From: Lepidonotus clava
Lineage: Eukaryota; Annelida; Polychaeta; Phyllodocida; Polynoidae
Reading direction: 5' to 3'
Assembly (NCBI GenBank): GCA_936440205.1
Contig: OW387133.1
Span: 9,080,001 to 9,144,000 of the forward strand
Length of the DNA stretch: 64,000 bases
The translations under genes were made by a program, and so were the position numbers. A model generated the notes under the pieces. That model did no database searches. It was not told the DNA's origin and was given only the letters and a program-made list of their open reading frames with translations. Positions within the stretch are counted from its first letter, which is position 1, and every line of letters begins with the position of its first letter. Positions 32,409 to 47,000 of this stretch are shown in pieces.

Positions 32409-35400
32409 CTGGAGAAGGTATATTACATAAAATTAAAAAATGCTCAAAAAGTATTGAAGAACGTATTATATCTTATATCTTCAGGTAACAATTCGCTATC
32501 AGGTGGAGCAACCAGTAATAGGTATATTACGTGAAAATTGAAAAATACTCGAAAAACATTGAGGAACGTATTATCAGCAAGATTCAATGTCTAGTTTAAT
32601 ATGCTTTTTGAATTTTATCTCTATCTACATTCGTTCAAAAGTTACAGCCAGTTATACATAGTACTCTGATTTTGCCCCGTCAAAATGATGTGTATTTAGA
32701 AGGCTCACTGCGCTTCTCGGTGGCAAATTACAAACCAAAGATTATGTCATTTTGAAGGGAAAATAGCGTAGATAAATATTCCTGCAGGTTCATTAAATAT
32801 TTTCTTGACCTTATATCTTCATTTTACAAGTAAAAACTCGGTCACAGCTTTTATCTGAAAACAGGGGATAATTTTTGATGGACAAACTGGTGGAACGTAC
32901 CTGAAGGTCGTAGAAGTCGAGGTGGCTGACGAACCACCCCCCGCGCATCTCGGGCGGCGCGTGCAGCATCTGCTCGTTGACCCACTGGTTCATGGTGGTG
33001 TAGAAGGCGTGCAGGCTGCTGTGGTTAAAGGAGAAGGGCTGTTTACTGTTCACCTCCACGATCAGAGCCACCAGTTTGCCCGTCTTTTTGGAGTACCTCA
33101 GCCCCGCGTCTAGCGAGGAGAAATACATGCTGGGAGTCTTGGACAACAACGGCTCGTATACCTTAATGCAATGTAAAAACACGTCTTCTTTGTATGGAAA
33201 CTTGGAGTCGCGGCAGCAGGGGTGGTTGTTCTCGCCCATGACGCCGACGCAGTCTTGCTCCATGAACTTTTTGAAGTTCTCTATGAAGCAGTTGGTGAGT
33301 TGGGGCCCCGGGGAGGCCTGGTAGAGAGGGGTCCGCCGCAGGCTGGAACAGAACCTGAGCAGCCACTGCTGGGCCTGAGGGGTAGCCGGGTTAAAGGTGG
33401 GATCCTCGACTAAGGACCCCTCACTGAACGGGTCCAGGTAGTCGCCATTGTCCACGGGCCGCAGCCCCCAGGTGATGGTCAGAGGCATTGTGGCCATATA
33501 ACTCCCCGCCGCCTTCTCAAAGGAAAACCGGTCTTTGACTTTAAAATCGTACACCTCGAAGGGGTGGTCCATGGAGAACACCTGGAACTCGTTGGACGAC
33601 GGCAGCTTCAAGCGCGGCTTGTAGAACACGACCACGATCCCGGCGATTCCCAACCCGCCGAACAACACGAGCCAAACAAACCGCGGCTTGACGACCAAAC
33701 ACGGGAGGATCTTCTCGAAGTAGATCCTCGCCCAGTCGGACAGCAGGTAGTATAGTTTATAGGGCACCTTACAGAAGTAGAAACAGAAGCCGCGCTTGGG
33801 GGTGTAGATGTCCGGGCTGTAGCAGGTGAGGCAGTCGGAGCACCACTTCTCGTAGATGACGATCACAGCCGGGGTCCAGGTGACCATGAGCAGGTAGTTG
33901 ACTATGAGGGTGGTCCCCGCGTAGATGGCAAAGCAGCGCAGGGCCGTGATGCTGCTCACGTAGTTGGCGAAGAAAGCAGCGGCCGTGGTGAGACTAGTGA
34001 CGAACATGGAGAGGGTGGCGTGGCGCAGCGTGTCCGAGACGATCTTCTCTAAGGTCCCCACGTTTTTCTCCAGCTTGGCCAAACTCCAGACCTTGCAGTA
34101 TATGAAGACGTCGTCGGCGCCCACTCCGACCAGTATGACCACGGTGAGGAGGTTCATGAAGGGAAAGAAGGCTATGCCGAACACCATGGTGTAGAAGAAG
34201 TAGGCGATGGACAGGGACAGGGCGATGGACACGACTGTCATGGCGGTGATGAAGAGGGAGGCGGTGTAGGCCCACATCAGGAGTAGAAGGACTCCCAGGG
34301 CCGTGCCGAACCAGGCCGTGTCGGTCAGCAGGTAGTGGTCGAACAGCGCGTGTTTGATACCAAAGTGAACCCCCACCAGCACTGTGTCCCCCTCCGCGAG
34401 CGCCTCCGCCTCCATGGCCCTGAAGGTATATTGCATGAAAATTGAAAAAAATGCTCAAAAAATATCGAGGAATGTATTATCAACCAGGGTTGGTGTCTAG
34501 TTTAATAATATGCTTTTTGAATTTTATCTCTATGTGCATTGGGTCAAGAGTTAAGCCAGTTATACATGGTGCTTTGGTTGTGCCATGTCAAAATGACGTG
34601 TGTATTTAGAAGCTCACTGTGCAGCTCAAGGGCAACTTACAAAGCAAAACTATATGTCATTTTGAAGGGAAAATAACGTAGATAAATATTCCTGCAGGTT
34701 CGTCAAATATTTTTTTGTTCTTATATCTTCATTTTACAACTAAAAAACTCAGTCACAGCTTTTACCTAAAAAACAGGGGACAATTTTTTATGGATAAACT
34801 GGTGGAATATTATATAATATACTCACCGGAAGAGTGGCTCTGACGCTGACCCTGCTGCTACTGGTAAGAAGGTCATAGCCAAGGTCAACTTGGGGATGGG
34901 GTCCACCGCTGAGGTCCTCTTCACCCCTTTCCGTGTAGGCGCCGGTGGGAGGAAGTCCACATCGGTGAGGTAGTGCAGGATGTTGTAAACGGCATTATAC
35001 CGCTGGCAGTGTGCCGGGACAGAGCGGCAGTTGTTGCTCTCGTTGGGCGAGAACTCATAACAATTTGCTGTCAGGTGAAGCGACCTATAAAAGGTATTTA
35101 TTACATGAAAATTGAAAAATGCTCAAAAAACATTGAGGACTGTATCGTCAGCCAGATTCAGTGTCTTAACTAATATGCTTTTTGAATTTTATCTCTATCT
35201 GCATTGGTTCAAGAGTTACAGCCAGTTATACATGGTACTTTTATTTTGCCCGGTCAAAATGGCGTGTATTTAGAAGGGTCACTGTGCAGCTCGTAGGCAA
35301 AATACACACCAAAGCTAAATGTCATTTTGAAGGGAAAATAATGTAAATAAATATACTTGCAGGTTCATCAAATATTATCTTGACCTTATATCTTCATTTT

Positions 35401-38400
35401 CCAAGTGAAAAACTTGGTCACAGCTTTTACCACAAAAACAGGGGACACTTGTTGATGGGAAAACTGGCGGAATGTTATATACCAACCTGTAATGGCGTGC
35501 ACAGTCAGCCAGCAGTGACGTAACGTAGGCGACGTCGGCGTCGGTGACGTCGCGGCAGGCGGTGCGGTTTGTTAGCAGCGCCACGTAATTGCCAAGTGAC
35601 CTGGGGTGACAACCAAAGAAAATTCATGAATCTCTTTTTTAATCCACACATCCACAAAATGCTCCAGAAAACATTCACTTATCTAAGAAATGATGCATGA
35701 AAGTGTAAAAAAGATGCATGATGGATTCGTGAATGAAAATGTCCATATAAAAACATGTATATAGTACAAATATTCACATAAAATACTCAATTTTATCTAT
35801 TAGAAACAAATTGCAATTTAATTAGAGAGGTTTTAACCCCCAAAAATGTCACAAATCTAAAATTTGGTGTTTTTTCACGAATCAAAATTTTGGAATCGTG
35901 GGCATAAAATTTGTGAATACTTTGGGTGGCCATACCAGGAGGTGCAGCAGCGGTGGGAGTGGGTGTAGCGGACACAGGTGTCGCTGAAGGCGGGGTGGGG
36001 CCGGATCTGGGCGTCTTCTATACGGCACATGGCCCGCAGGTGGGACGCCGTGAACAGTGTGCTGCCCGACACGCTCCTGAACGTCACGCGCGCATATTCC
36101 TTCTCTGTGAACACAAAACACAAAAGCATTGATATGAAACTGTTCCTTGGGGTAGTTTAACAGTTAAATAGTGAGTGGATGAGTGATGGATGCTTTAAGC
36201 CGTAACCCCCCGACAGGCAGGGTCATTTTCACAGTGAAAACAGGTTATGATGAACTCTGTCTTTGGTGATTGCATTTTTGAGATGAAGGTGACAGGGCAG
36301 GCAAACAGTAGGAGATCAAAACCTGGTAATCATTTTTGCTGTACCTCATCCCTTAGTGAACCCAGCACAAGCTGGGAATTGAACCCAATGGCAGTTAAAT
36401 AGTTAAACAGGTGACCAATGTACCTGTGATTTATATCGCATACAGTAACTGATACATCATTCCGACAAGTCTTTACTCACGATCAAATTCCCTGCGTTTT
36501 CCCTGAAGTTTCCCTGGCCCATGGTAAATTTTCCGTCATGGTTTTGATGGTTTGTTCTGATCTAAAAATACCGTAGTGATTTTTAAATTCATGTTTTAAT
36601 CATTTTGATAAAAGATGTGTATAGTTTCTTGAAAAAAGTAAAATATCATTCTTTGAAAAGGACAACCCCCTGAAGCTTGATTAAGAATAAGAGAATCCAG
36701 AACTTCAGGCAGTCAGAATTCCCAGTGTTGTACATGCGTTTTTGCCAAATTTCCAACTTCCCTGTGTTTTCCCAGACCGGGATTCTCTTTTTCTCCGTTT
36801 CCCTGTTTTCTCCTGTGCAGTGGAGTCCTTGACTATTTTTTTTGACCGACGTAAGATCTACGAGTAGACTGACGACTTACGGGGCGGCCCACAGAAAAAG
36901 GGCTCGGTGATGTTACTGGTCATCTTGTCGTCCTCAGCCTCCTCCTCCTCCTCGTCCTCGGCCAGCTGCCCGTCCCCCTCACTGAAACCGTGGAGAGCAC
37001 ATTCAAATACAACCCAGTATAATACGACCGAATTCCTCATAGTCTAATGGGTGATGCTTGGATCAGTGTCTCAATGGTCCGTCACAATGTTTTAACGCCT
37101 CCATGCATCATTTAAAAGCTCAGTATTATAGTACTTTTTTTGCTACTAAGAATCTGAAATGAGATTACATTAATTCTAAATAATTTTTCTCACTTTTATT
37201 ACCACTCTCCCTCACCTGTAGTTATTCCTGAACGTCAAATCACAGGAAATCAAAAATGAGTTTATATCAATTCTAAATAAAAAAGAATTCACTTTGTTAT
37301 AATAATCCCATCACCTCTAATTACTCCTGGACGTCAAATCACAGTAAATCAAAATTGAGATTATATTAATTCCAAATAGATTTTTTCTCTCACTATATTA
37401 TAATAATAATCCCCTATAATTAGTCCTGGAAGTCAATTCACAGGAAATAAAAAATGAGATTATATTACGATAATTATAATAAGATTCTTAGCCTTTATTA
37501 TCCCCATCTTACCTGTAGTTAGTGCTCTCGTTCTGCTGGGAGGTGGCGCCAGTGGCGTGTCCCTGGTTCTCGGCGGGCGGTTTCCGCTGGTTGACATAGT
37601 GGTAAGCCATACCCTGCCCACTGCGGGTCTCGTCCAACAGCTTGATGTACGTCTTTAGCCGGGCCGAGATCTCCGTACCGCGCGGCTCGAAACCCTGCCA
37701 ACCAAAACAAAACAACAGATTAGTTAACTTTATACTAACCAACGCAGTCAGTCCCACTCTTGCCCCACCCCCTCCCTGACTAGTGGGGCTGACCCCATTC
37801 CCATTCTGACCCCAACTTCCCATTCAAAACTGGGACATACCCAACTCAAGTTCTGGGACACAAAAACTACAACACGCACACATAAATTACACCCACCTGT
37901 GTATTAATAATTTTTCATACCAAGGACACATGTTTTTGTGGTGAACAGCATGCCTTTTACTCCAAATTCAGCTAGTTCCAACATGGCTGCCCCTATGGCA
38001 GAAAGGGTCCTGACCTTCCCAGAGTTCAATGTTTTGTCACCACTTTTTTCTATGCTCTGCTCTCCATCCCTGCACAGAGTCGGGATTCCATCTACTTGTA
38101 TAAAAGTTATTTTTCTAGATGTAAGGTTAGGAATGTAAGTCAGGCTAAATGAAAAAAATCTGTAAATGTATGAAAACAAGAATTCTGAAACGTAGATCCT
38201 AAAGGATTTAGTAGTGAAGAAAATGACCACTGACCACAGCTCTGAGTGGCGTTAGCCGTACCCCCCTCAACTACTGCCAATGCACACACCAGCCCCCCCC
38301 CCCCCCCCCCAATCACCTTCCATCCATACAGATGCCATATATGGGACTGACCACCACCGATCCAGTCCTGAGTAGCATAAAACGACGAATATTTTTTCAT

Positions 38401-41400
38401 CTGATTTTTCTTTTTTTTTTTAAATAAAATCTCCCATGATTTCTATTTGGACAAAATATACAAAATTGGGTACATAAAAAAAAATCTCAGTAGCATAACA
38501 CTCTCACCTATTGCCCATGCACACATCAGCAGGGGCAGCCCTTCAGTGGTTACTGACAACTATTGGACAGAGCGGCATACCCGGTTCACCACACCTAATG
38601 ACCTGTGAAGGTGGCAACCATAGGTACCAGAGATCTTACATAATGTAATTCAGTGAACAAAAGAAGGGTAATTGCAGTCAATTGCTCTACCCACCTTTCC
38701 GTTACACTGTTAAGGTGAACAAAGGACTGCATTTCCGACCTTAATAAGTGGAGAAATGGGCTCACTTTAACTGTAATTCAGGTACTATACAGCCCATTCC
38801 TTCACTAATAATCTGTCAGCATCCTAGCAAGAATGGTGTAAAACTTCAGGTAATCACTCATTTTTTAAAGTTATTATCCGGGGTGTTGAGGTCAAAAAAT
38901 CTGAAATCAGACTAGAATTTAGAAATTTATATCCCTATAAGGAAAAGAGTCTATATAAATAATAGGTATGAATGAAGTTTCAATTGTACTTTGTTACTAA
39001 TGAGTTTTATAATTTTGGTTTTGACTGAGGCATTATTTATTAGTGCATTATATTTTGATTCAGTTGTACAAGACAGGACCTATTATGTTCCATATACTGC
39101 TGCCAGTATAGTTGACCAACCTTCTATCATCCTTTAGAAAGAGATTCAGTTTAACTGAGTATTTTTGTCTACCTCTGACTACATATTATTCCATTTCAGA
39201 ATGCAAAAACTTAACAATAGCGAACAATCTAAAACAACATTTAACAGTACAACTTAAAATGAAAGTCCATGACTATCAATTGAAGTTCGCAGATCAAAAT
39301 CAATGTGTAGGTGTGTGTGTGTGTGTGTAATATGTGATCAGAGTGCACTTAGATCTAGAATATACCAGCATCCCTCAGTAATGATAATGAAAGTGGAAGT
39401 ACATGAGGGCAGCTCTAGATTTAATACGTCTAGGTATGCAATAACCGCAAAAGCATGTGGATAGAGAAATAAGTTTAATCTCATAGTAAAGGTATGACCC
39501 TGAACATGACCAATGTACCTGTGATTTATAGCACGTAAAGAAACTGATAATTATTCCGAAAACTCTCTAGGTTCTTAGGCCAAAGAAAAAAGAGAAAAAG
39601 TTATGTTCAGGTTTCCCAAACGACCCCTTTTTAAAAGAAAATATTGGGAACAACATTCAAACTAGAAGAAATCGAGTAAATGAACATCAAATGACCAGTA
39701 TACATGATCAAAATGCGTATTACAGATTACAGATCTTTATTTTCAATAAGATCTCAGCCAATCATTAAGCCCCACTACCCACTAGGCGATTTTGCTCAAA
39801 GTCGGCCAACTCATCAGTGCTAAAATCGGCCAACTCTACTAGAAAAGTCAGCCGATTTTAGCACCGACTCATATCAAACATGTCTATTACATACTGACTG
39901 GTGATCTGAATTGGTCCTAAATTCAGCCGATTCTATGAGAATAATCGGCCGATTCTAGTGACAATCAGTCGGCCAATTCAGTCAAATTAGCCAAGTGGGT
40001 ATGGGGCTTTATAGTTACAAAGAAAAGGATTCACAACCTACTGACCATATCCTTTTTTTTTCTGAGGCATGAAACCTGAACCCAACAATTTTTCTTTTTG
40101 CCCCAACAACGTCTAGCAGATTGTAATGAGTCTTTGAAACCATGGTACAGCAATGCCAGTTGGAGGTAGTGTTAATATTGACAAATGCAGCGTGGAGCAG
40201 CTGCTGCCCCCGTTCACCGCTAGAGGTCACGGGAACCAGGCTAATCGACCGACATACAACCACAGCTAATCAGAAAGGCGCAGCTGAGATTCCGATCGCC
40301 GGAATATAAATTAATTTTACTCCTCCGTAGTGTCAATTTTTACTACGAAGAAATAACATTCATTGTTCATAAACATTTCTACTGGTATGAAAGCATTCTT
40401 TGTAAATGAATATTTGATCCTTAGATAATTGTTGCTGATATATAGAATATAATACAAAATAGTATTCAGAGAAAAGATGTGATGATTGAAAAAGCCTATA
40501 TAAGCGAAATTAAGAGGGCGTTTGGTAGGGGTTTTATGAAGATTAAAAAGACATAGGGGAATGGAACATGAATAGCAAGACCAAATAAACAATTTTAGTT
40601 ACAGGATACCGCCTCAGCTTAAACTGCGCTGCTGATTACTTAATAACATTTGTGTTCAACATTCTTCACACATACACACGAAAGCGTGTGTGCACGCACA
40701 CACACACACACGTATGCATCTGCATGCACGCATCAGTATTCTGCACACACCCAGAGATAATATTGTCAGTTGAGTTATAAGGTCTTATTGTCTAGTGGAG
40801 GTTATTACAGACTCGCATGTCATCGGGTAAATAGGAAGGACCAATGTCAAGATTGAATTGATTTGGTCTTACAGTACAGAGTCCCACCAACGTAAAACAT
40901 TAGAGAAAAACATTGATAACATGTGGCATACTGACCAGCTGTGGGTCCTCGAAGCTGGGGCGCTGGCCGATGGTGACGGTGACGACGACGCAGGTGGTGG
41001 CCACCACCAGGACGGCGGCCAGTACCACGTACGGGTAGTGGGCCAGCACCCGCGAGTAACTGCGAGTAGATGAGAGTTACAGGTGAGTGGATGAGAATAA
41101 CGAGCAAACAGGTGAGAATAACAAATGAACAGATGAGAGTAACCACATACATATAGGTAGTGGGCCAGTACCCGCAAGTAACTACGAGTAGATGAGAGAA
41201 ACAGATGAGTGGATGGGAATAACGGCCGTACAGGTGAGAATAACAAATGAGCAGATGAGAGCACCACATATATAATAGGTAGTGGGCCAGCACCCGCAAG
41301 TAACTGTGAGCAGGTGGGAATAATGGCCGAACAGGTAAGAATAACAAATGAACAGATGAGAGTAACTATAATAGTGAGCACCACATATGTAAGGGTAGTG

Positions 41401-43982
41401 GACCAGCACCCGCAAGTAACTGTGAGCAGATGAGAATAACAGGTGAGTGGATGGGAATAACGGCCAAACAGGTAAGAATAACAAATGAACAGACGAGAGT
41501 AACCACACATATATATAGGTAGTGGGTCAGCACCTGCAAGTAACTACAAGCAGATACTAGTCAACAGGTAAGAATAAAGAGTGAACAGATAAGAGTAACT
41601 AGTAAGCACCATGTTAGGTAGTGGACCAGCACCGGCGAGTTACTACGAGCAGATGAGAGCAACAGGTGAGTGGATGAGAATAACGGCTGAACAGGTAAGA
41701 ATAACAAATGAACAGATGAGAGTAACTATAACAGTGTGCACCACATACGTAAGAGTAGTGGGCCAGCATCCGCGAGTAACTGTGAGCAGATGAGAGTAAC
41801 AGGCGAGTGGATGAGAATAACGAGCAAACAGGTGAGAATAACAAATGAAACAGATGAGAGTAACTGGTGAGCACCACATATAGGTAGTGGGCCAGCACCT
41901 GCGAGCATCTGCGAGCAGATGAGAGCAACAGGTGAGTGGAAGAGAATAACAGGCCATACCCACTAAGTGATTTTAGCGGTCACATGCGACTGGGGGAATC
42001 ACCAGTAACACCACTGGTTCGCTGGGCAACTCCCTGTGAGTATTCTGGACCATGGGTTACGGGCGACGGGATAACTGACAATTCTCCCAGTTGCCCATAG
42101 CCTGGTGACGGTAAAATAACCTAATGGGTATGGGTCTTAACAAGTGAGCACATTTTTGAGTGAACAGCTATGTAACAAATATGCATGGAGATTAACTATT
42201 GGGCAGGTAAGAATAACAAGTGAAAGTGACTACAGTAAGCAGGTGAGAATAAAGAGTGAGCAGTTGAGAGGAACTAGAGTAATCAGTTACATTTTACAAG
42301 TAAACTGGTCAGTGTTTACAAGTTAGCAGTAAAGATTGTCCGAGTGGTCAGAGATTATATGGATGGGCAGACTAGAGTCACAGGTAGTCAGATTTTGTGA
42401 GGGGACATTTCAGAGTTTACAAGTGAGTGTATAAGAAATAAGAAGATTAATGAACAGTTTAGATTTTCTACGTGAGCAGATTGGAGCGATGAGTCAGTCG
42501 AGAAGATTAGAGTGTACATGTGAGGGTATTAGGGGCTTATACAGGATTTTCCAGAGGGGGGGAGTGAGGGTCAGCATAAATGCTAACTACTTAAATCGTG
42601 TGCATTTGCACGTATAGATACACAATTGTCCCCTCTTTCTATAGTTTAGGGGTCCACCAAAAGGTGGGGGGGAGGTGTCAGGACCCCCTGGACCTCCCCT
42701 GGATCCACCCCAGCATATTATTAGAGACGAGCAAGTCAAAATATCGAGTGAACAGGTCAAAGGATCGAGTGGGTAGATCAGAGTAACGAGTCAGAGGCAG
42801 GTCAGAATGCATACACCTTTACTTTATTGATCCCCTGAAGGCCCCTCGGTTCTATAGCACTCAGCCCTGATCCCAGGGGTGGCCGGTACTATAGTATTGT
42901 GTACACGAGGTTGTATGTTGTTAGTGTATGGATTTATACTGATGGCATCGTCTTTAGCATTGTATGGTTTTATACACTGACTAGCTCAACCCATGGAGAG
43001 TTCTAGTGTTGTATCATTTTTATATAATGTGACTGTTTAATTCTCCCAACCACCGATAGCCATTTTCATGAGTTTTACCTGCAGGTTAACCTAAAACATG
43101 CGTGCATGCTGGGTAATATGTCGACAAAACCCAATGCTTTAGTATAGAAATTTTCACAAATATCATCATTATTTGGAGATTAACATTGTTAAAAACAAAC
43201 CATCATTATTTTTTAAATAAGTATCCATTTCCATTAATATTTCCTGAGTCAAATGAAAATTCATTCATTGTAGATGGATTTATAGTAATTATTTACTAAT
43301 TTTCTATAGGTTTTCCAGGGGATTTGTTGACAAAATCAGTGCAAATTAGCCTGCAGGTCCTTAAAATGCTAGAAATAAGCTATCCGTGGTAGGGAGAATT
43401 AACACCAGCTCAATTCTGTGCCGTGAGCACAGGACTTCAAAATGAAAACGAATTCTGAATTTAGTAGTTAACTGATAGGTCATTTTTACATTAGGCATGT
43501 GGTTTCGGTCTAAATCATAATGAAATAACTAATATACCTGCGTACCAACACCTACACAGTTTCCATAGGTGACACTTAAAAAATTGAACATGCTGTAAAT
43601 AATTATGGAAATATGCATTCACTGCAGGAGTCCTTCACAAATTAGCCCACAGACATTGGAATAAGACATGGGACAGCACCGGCTTATGTCAGGTTAGACT
43701 CATTAGATTAAGTAGATCAAACTGAAGTTATGTAGATCAAAAAGTACTATTCGAATTGGGTTCCTTGAAGGGTATTGATTGCTAATAGGCACGTGGACGT
43801 TGTGAATAACAGACCAACGCACGTGAGTGAGACTTATAATTACAGTACTCAGGTTTCCAACATACGTCAAAGCTCATCAATGTCTAGGTTTCATGTTATC
43901 CCTGCACGTGTCGATAAACGCGACACACAAACACCTCGATATACCTGCGTGGGTCTTAAATTGACAACATTCATAGGGTACA

Positions 43983-44055
<73 letters not shown>

Positions 44056-47000
44056 GTATCTCTATGGATACACTAACCAACCCTGTCTAAATTGATGATC
44101 GATTGGGTGTCTACATACTGTGCTAGTTAAACAAGAAACATGTAATACAGATTGTAAACGATCTATTAGTGAAAAGATCTGTATTATTTTGACATGAATC
44201 CATGCACTGGGATAGACAAGTGGACATATGAGTGTCCATGGGATAGGGGAAGCGGGGAAGCGGGGAAGAGGGGAAGAGGGGAAGAGGGGAAGAGGGGAAG
44301 AGGAGGTCAATCATCTGTAACGCCCTGCACAAACCTGTGGACCAATGAGCGTCCGGGTGAGGGGGGGGGGGGGGAGGGAGGAGGGGGAGGCCAGTCATCC
44401 GTAACGGTGACCACATCTATGAGAAGAGGTGCCTACTTGTAGCAGTGGGACCATACTCCACCGTCGCTTCAGATTCCAGTAATCATCGCTCCACATTGGA
44501 TTGATGCGAGTCCCTGGGTGTTGGCTTAACCCAGTTAATATGGCGCGTAGTGATACCAACTTTTAACTTAACAAAAAAAGGCTTTGCCCACAGCATTACT
44601 TTTCCGCGAAAGCAGTGCAGTGGGACCCTGTGCCCATGTGGTGAATAACCAACCAAAGCACGTGAGTCAGTTACAATCAGTCCTCAGGTCTCCAATATTA
44701 TATGAACGCTGACATGCATAATTATGTCTAGGTATCATATTATCCATGCACTAGGTTTCATATTATCCATGCACGTGCCGACACACGTGACAATCAAGTA
44801 CTCAGATACCGCCAGGTGAGTCAACTCATGTGGGTCTTAAATTCTCCCTATCACAGATGGCTGATTTACAGTAATCTAAGGACTTGCAGACTAATGTGGG
44901 CTGGTTTTGTCGACAAAACCTCTAGACAAACTATAGAAAATAAACAACTAATTTCTATTCATCCATCTATAATGAATTAATATTCAAATAACTAAGGAAA
45001 TATAAATGTATATGGGTACTAATTTAAAAAATAAGGATGGTTAGTTTTATTCAATGCTAATCTCAAAATAAAAGCACAATTCATGAAAATTCCTATGCTA
45101 AAACCTTAAGCATGCATCCTGTTTTAGGTTAACCTGCAGGTAAAACTCATGAAATTGGCTATTCGTGGTAGGGAGAATTGACAGCATTCCGAGGATACAT
45201 TAACCCAACACTGTCTACATTGATATGATTGATTTGGTGACTATCTTTAGGCCTCACACCATCACTCGGAGTCAGTTATATATTTAGGTCACCCCAACAT
45301 GCTCACGTGTCTAGAAGGCGCCCGTCGGCCATAAATCTTATGTTTATATGCTCTTCGTACGTTGAATCTTTCTAGGTACCTCTATTCACGTGGGAGGGTA
45401 AGAAAGCACACGATGTCAGTGGCAATACAAGTCCTAATGACGCTGTTGGTAATAGGCACCTTGCACAACGTCGTTTTCGTGACGTATTATGGCGTGCGAC
45501 ACATGCAAGTGGAGAACTTCCGGTCCATACGCAACCACAGGCCACAGTGAAGGAGGCTGCTTCTTTGGTTCCCTGTGTAACTTAGACTCAATACCCAAAG
45601 AATATATGAATAGTTATGGGTAGCCTGGGCCTTTTTCAACAAAATATTACAAAATGAACAATAATCTATCGTAGAAAGATTAGATAATCTGAGTTGTTTG
45701 CTGCTCCCAATGCTGGAAGATAGGCAGGAAGTCCGCCCGCAGCAAACGACGATGTGCAAGGTCTCTGTGGCAGTACAATTTTTTTTTATATATATAAAAA
45801 TGACTTAATGGGTTCAAAACTGATAGGCTTACATAAACAAGGATGTCAGTTAGGGTTGGCTAAAATAAATGTGAAAACTAAAGTTTAGGCTTGAAGAGTG
45901 AGGGGTTTGCAGTAAAGCTTTATTCATTATAGTTATATTCTAAGCAGCTTCTGAGGATCTGCCGGGGGATTCACTAGGTTACTATGCTGACTAATTCGGG
46001 GCCATTGCCCCTTAGATTAGACACAGCGACATGGCCATTTCTTAAAATTGACATGCAACACGGGCCTTAGTGACATGAAGAAGAAAAACGACATGGCATG
46101 GCCAATATCTTTTATTCGACATGCAAAAAAAGGGTCCCTTAGAGGCGACATGGGACATGGAGAGGTAAGTGACAGATGACATGGCCTTTTCTTATATTCG
46201 ACATGCGACACTGGGGGTCCCCCATCATGGGCCCCTAATTCAGGTGTTACTGCTACTTAACTGTTATTCTACTATCTTTTAAGGATAGACAACTGTAGGC
46301 GGAGCATAATCCGCGCTAGCCAACCCTACTCCCTTATTATATTAGGTACAGTTTCATGTTATATGCCAAATAAAAGGGCAATTTTTACTCTACTTGATCT
46401 ACTCTAATGATATAAAAAGTATTATAATTGTACTTTTATTATGGAAATTACAAATTAAAAGTGCATATTTTCACTTTTATTTTTTTTAACAAGAATATCT
46501 CTGTCGGATATATGGCACAATCTGTATACATCTGCATTTAGGGCTACAAGGGAAACTAAATTACAATCACTTCAATACAAAATTTACCACCGTATTGTTC
46601 CCTGTAGATATTATCTGTTCAAACGGAAAGGAATTGATAGTCCCGAGTGTTTGTATTGTGGCCAAGAAGACAATATCATCCACTTCTTCCTATTATGCCC
46701 AGATGTGAATAGATTTTGGAATACAGTTAAAAAGTGGCTAAAGGATGTACTAGCACTAACTATTGATGGAGAAATAGAAGAGGGTCTTCTACTGAATACT
46801 CCGGGAAGAACCCCTGAAGCTCGCATGGAAAATTTCATTCTTCTGTGTGTAAAGTTTTACATATATAGACAAAGGCTTTTCCACGATAACAAACTTGATG
46901 TTTTGGAATGGGCAATTGAATTCAAATGGAAACTACTTGTTGAAAAAAATATATGTCGTTTAGAAAACAAACCCAAAAGATTCAAATTATGGGAAAAGGT

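Noticed and set aside
31539-34458. Long open frames on the strand opposite Dispatched and in its alternative frames
   Set aside because: They mirror GC-rich Dispatched exons. The Dispatched frame has all family motifs, while these have none and read as low-complexity Val/Arg/Gly/His runs.
40847-41963. Overlapping - strand frames of up to 213 codons (repeats of [16 protein letters not shown])
   Set aside because: They are produced by the tandem acceptor array. The true exon is read in a different frame, coding [10 protein letters not shown].
43877-44095. Open frames through TA tracts (poly Tyr-Ile), also at 4369, 53210 and 61583
   Set aside because: They translate TA microsatellites.
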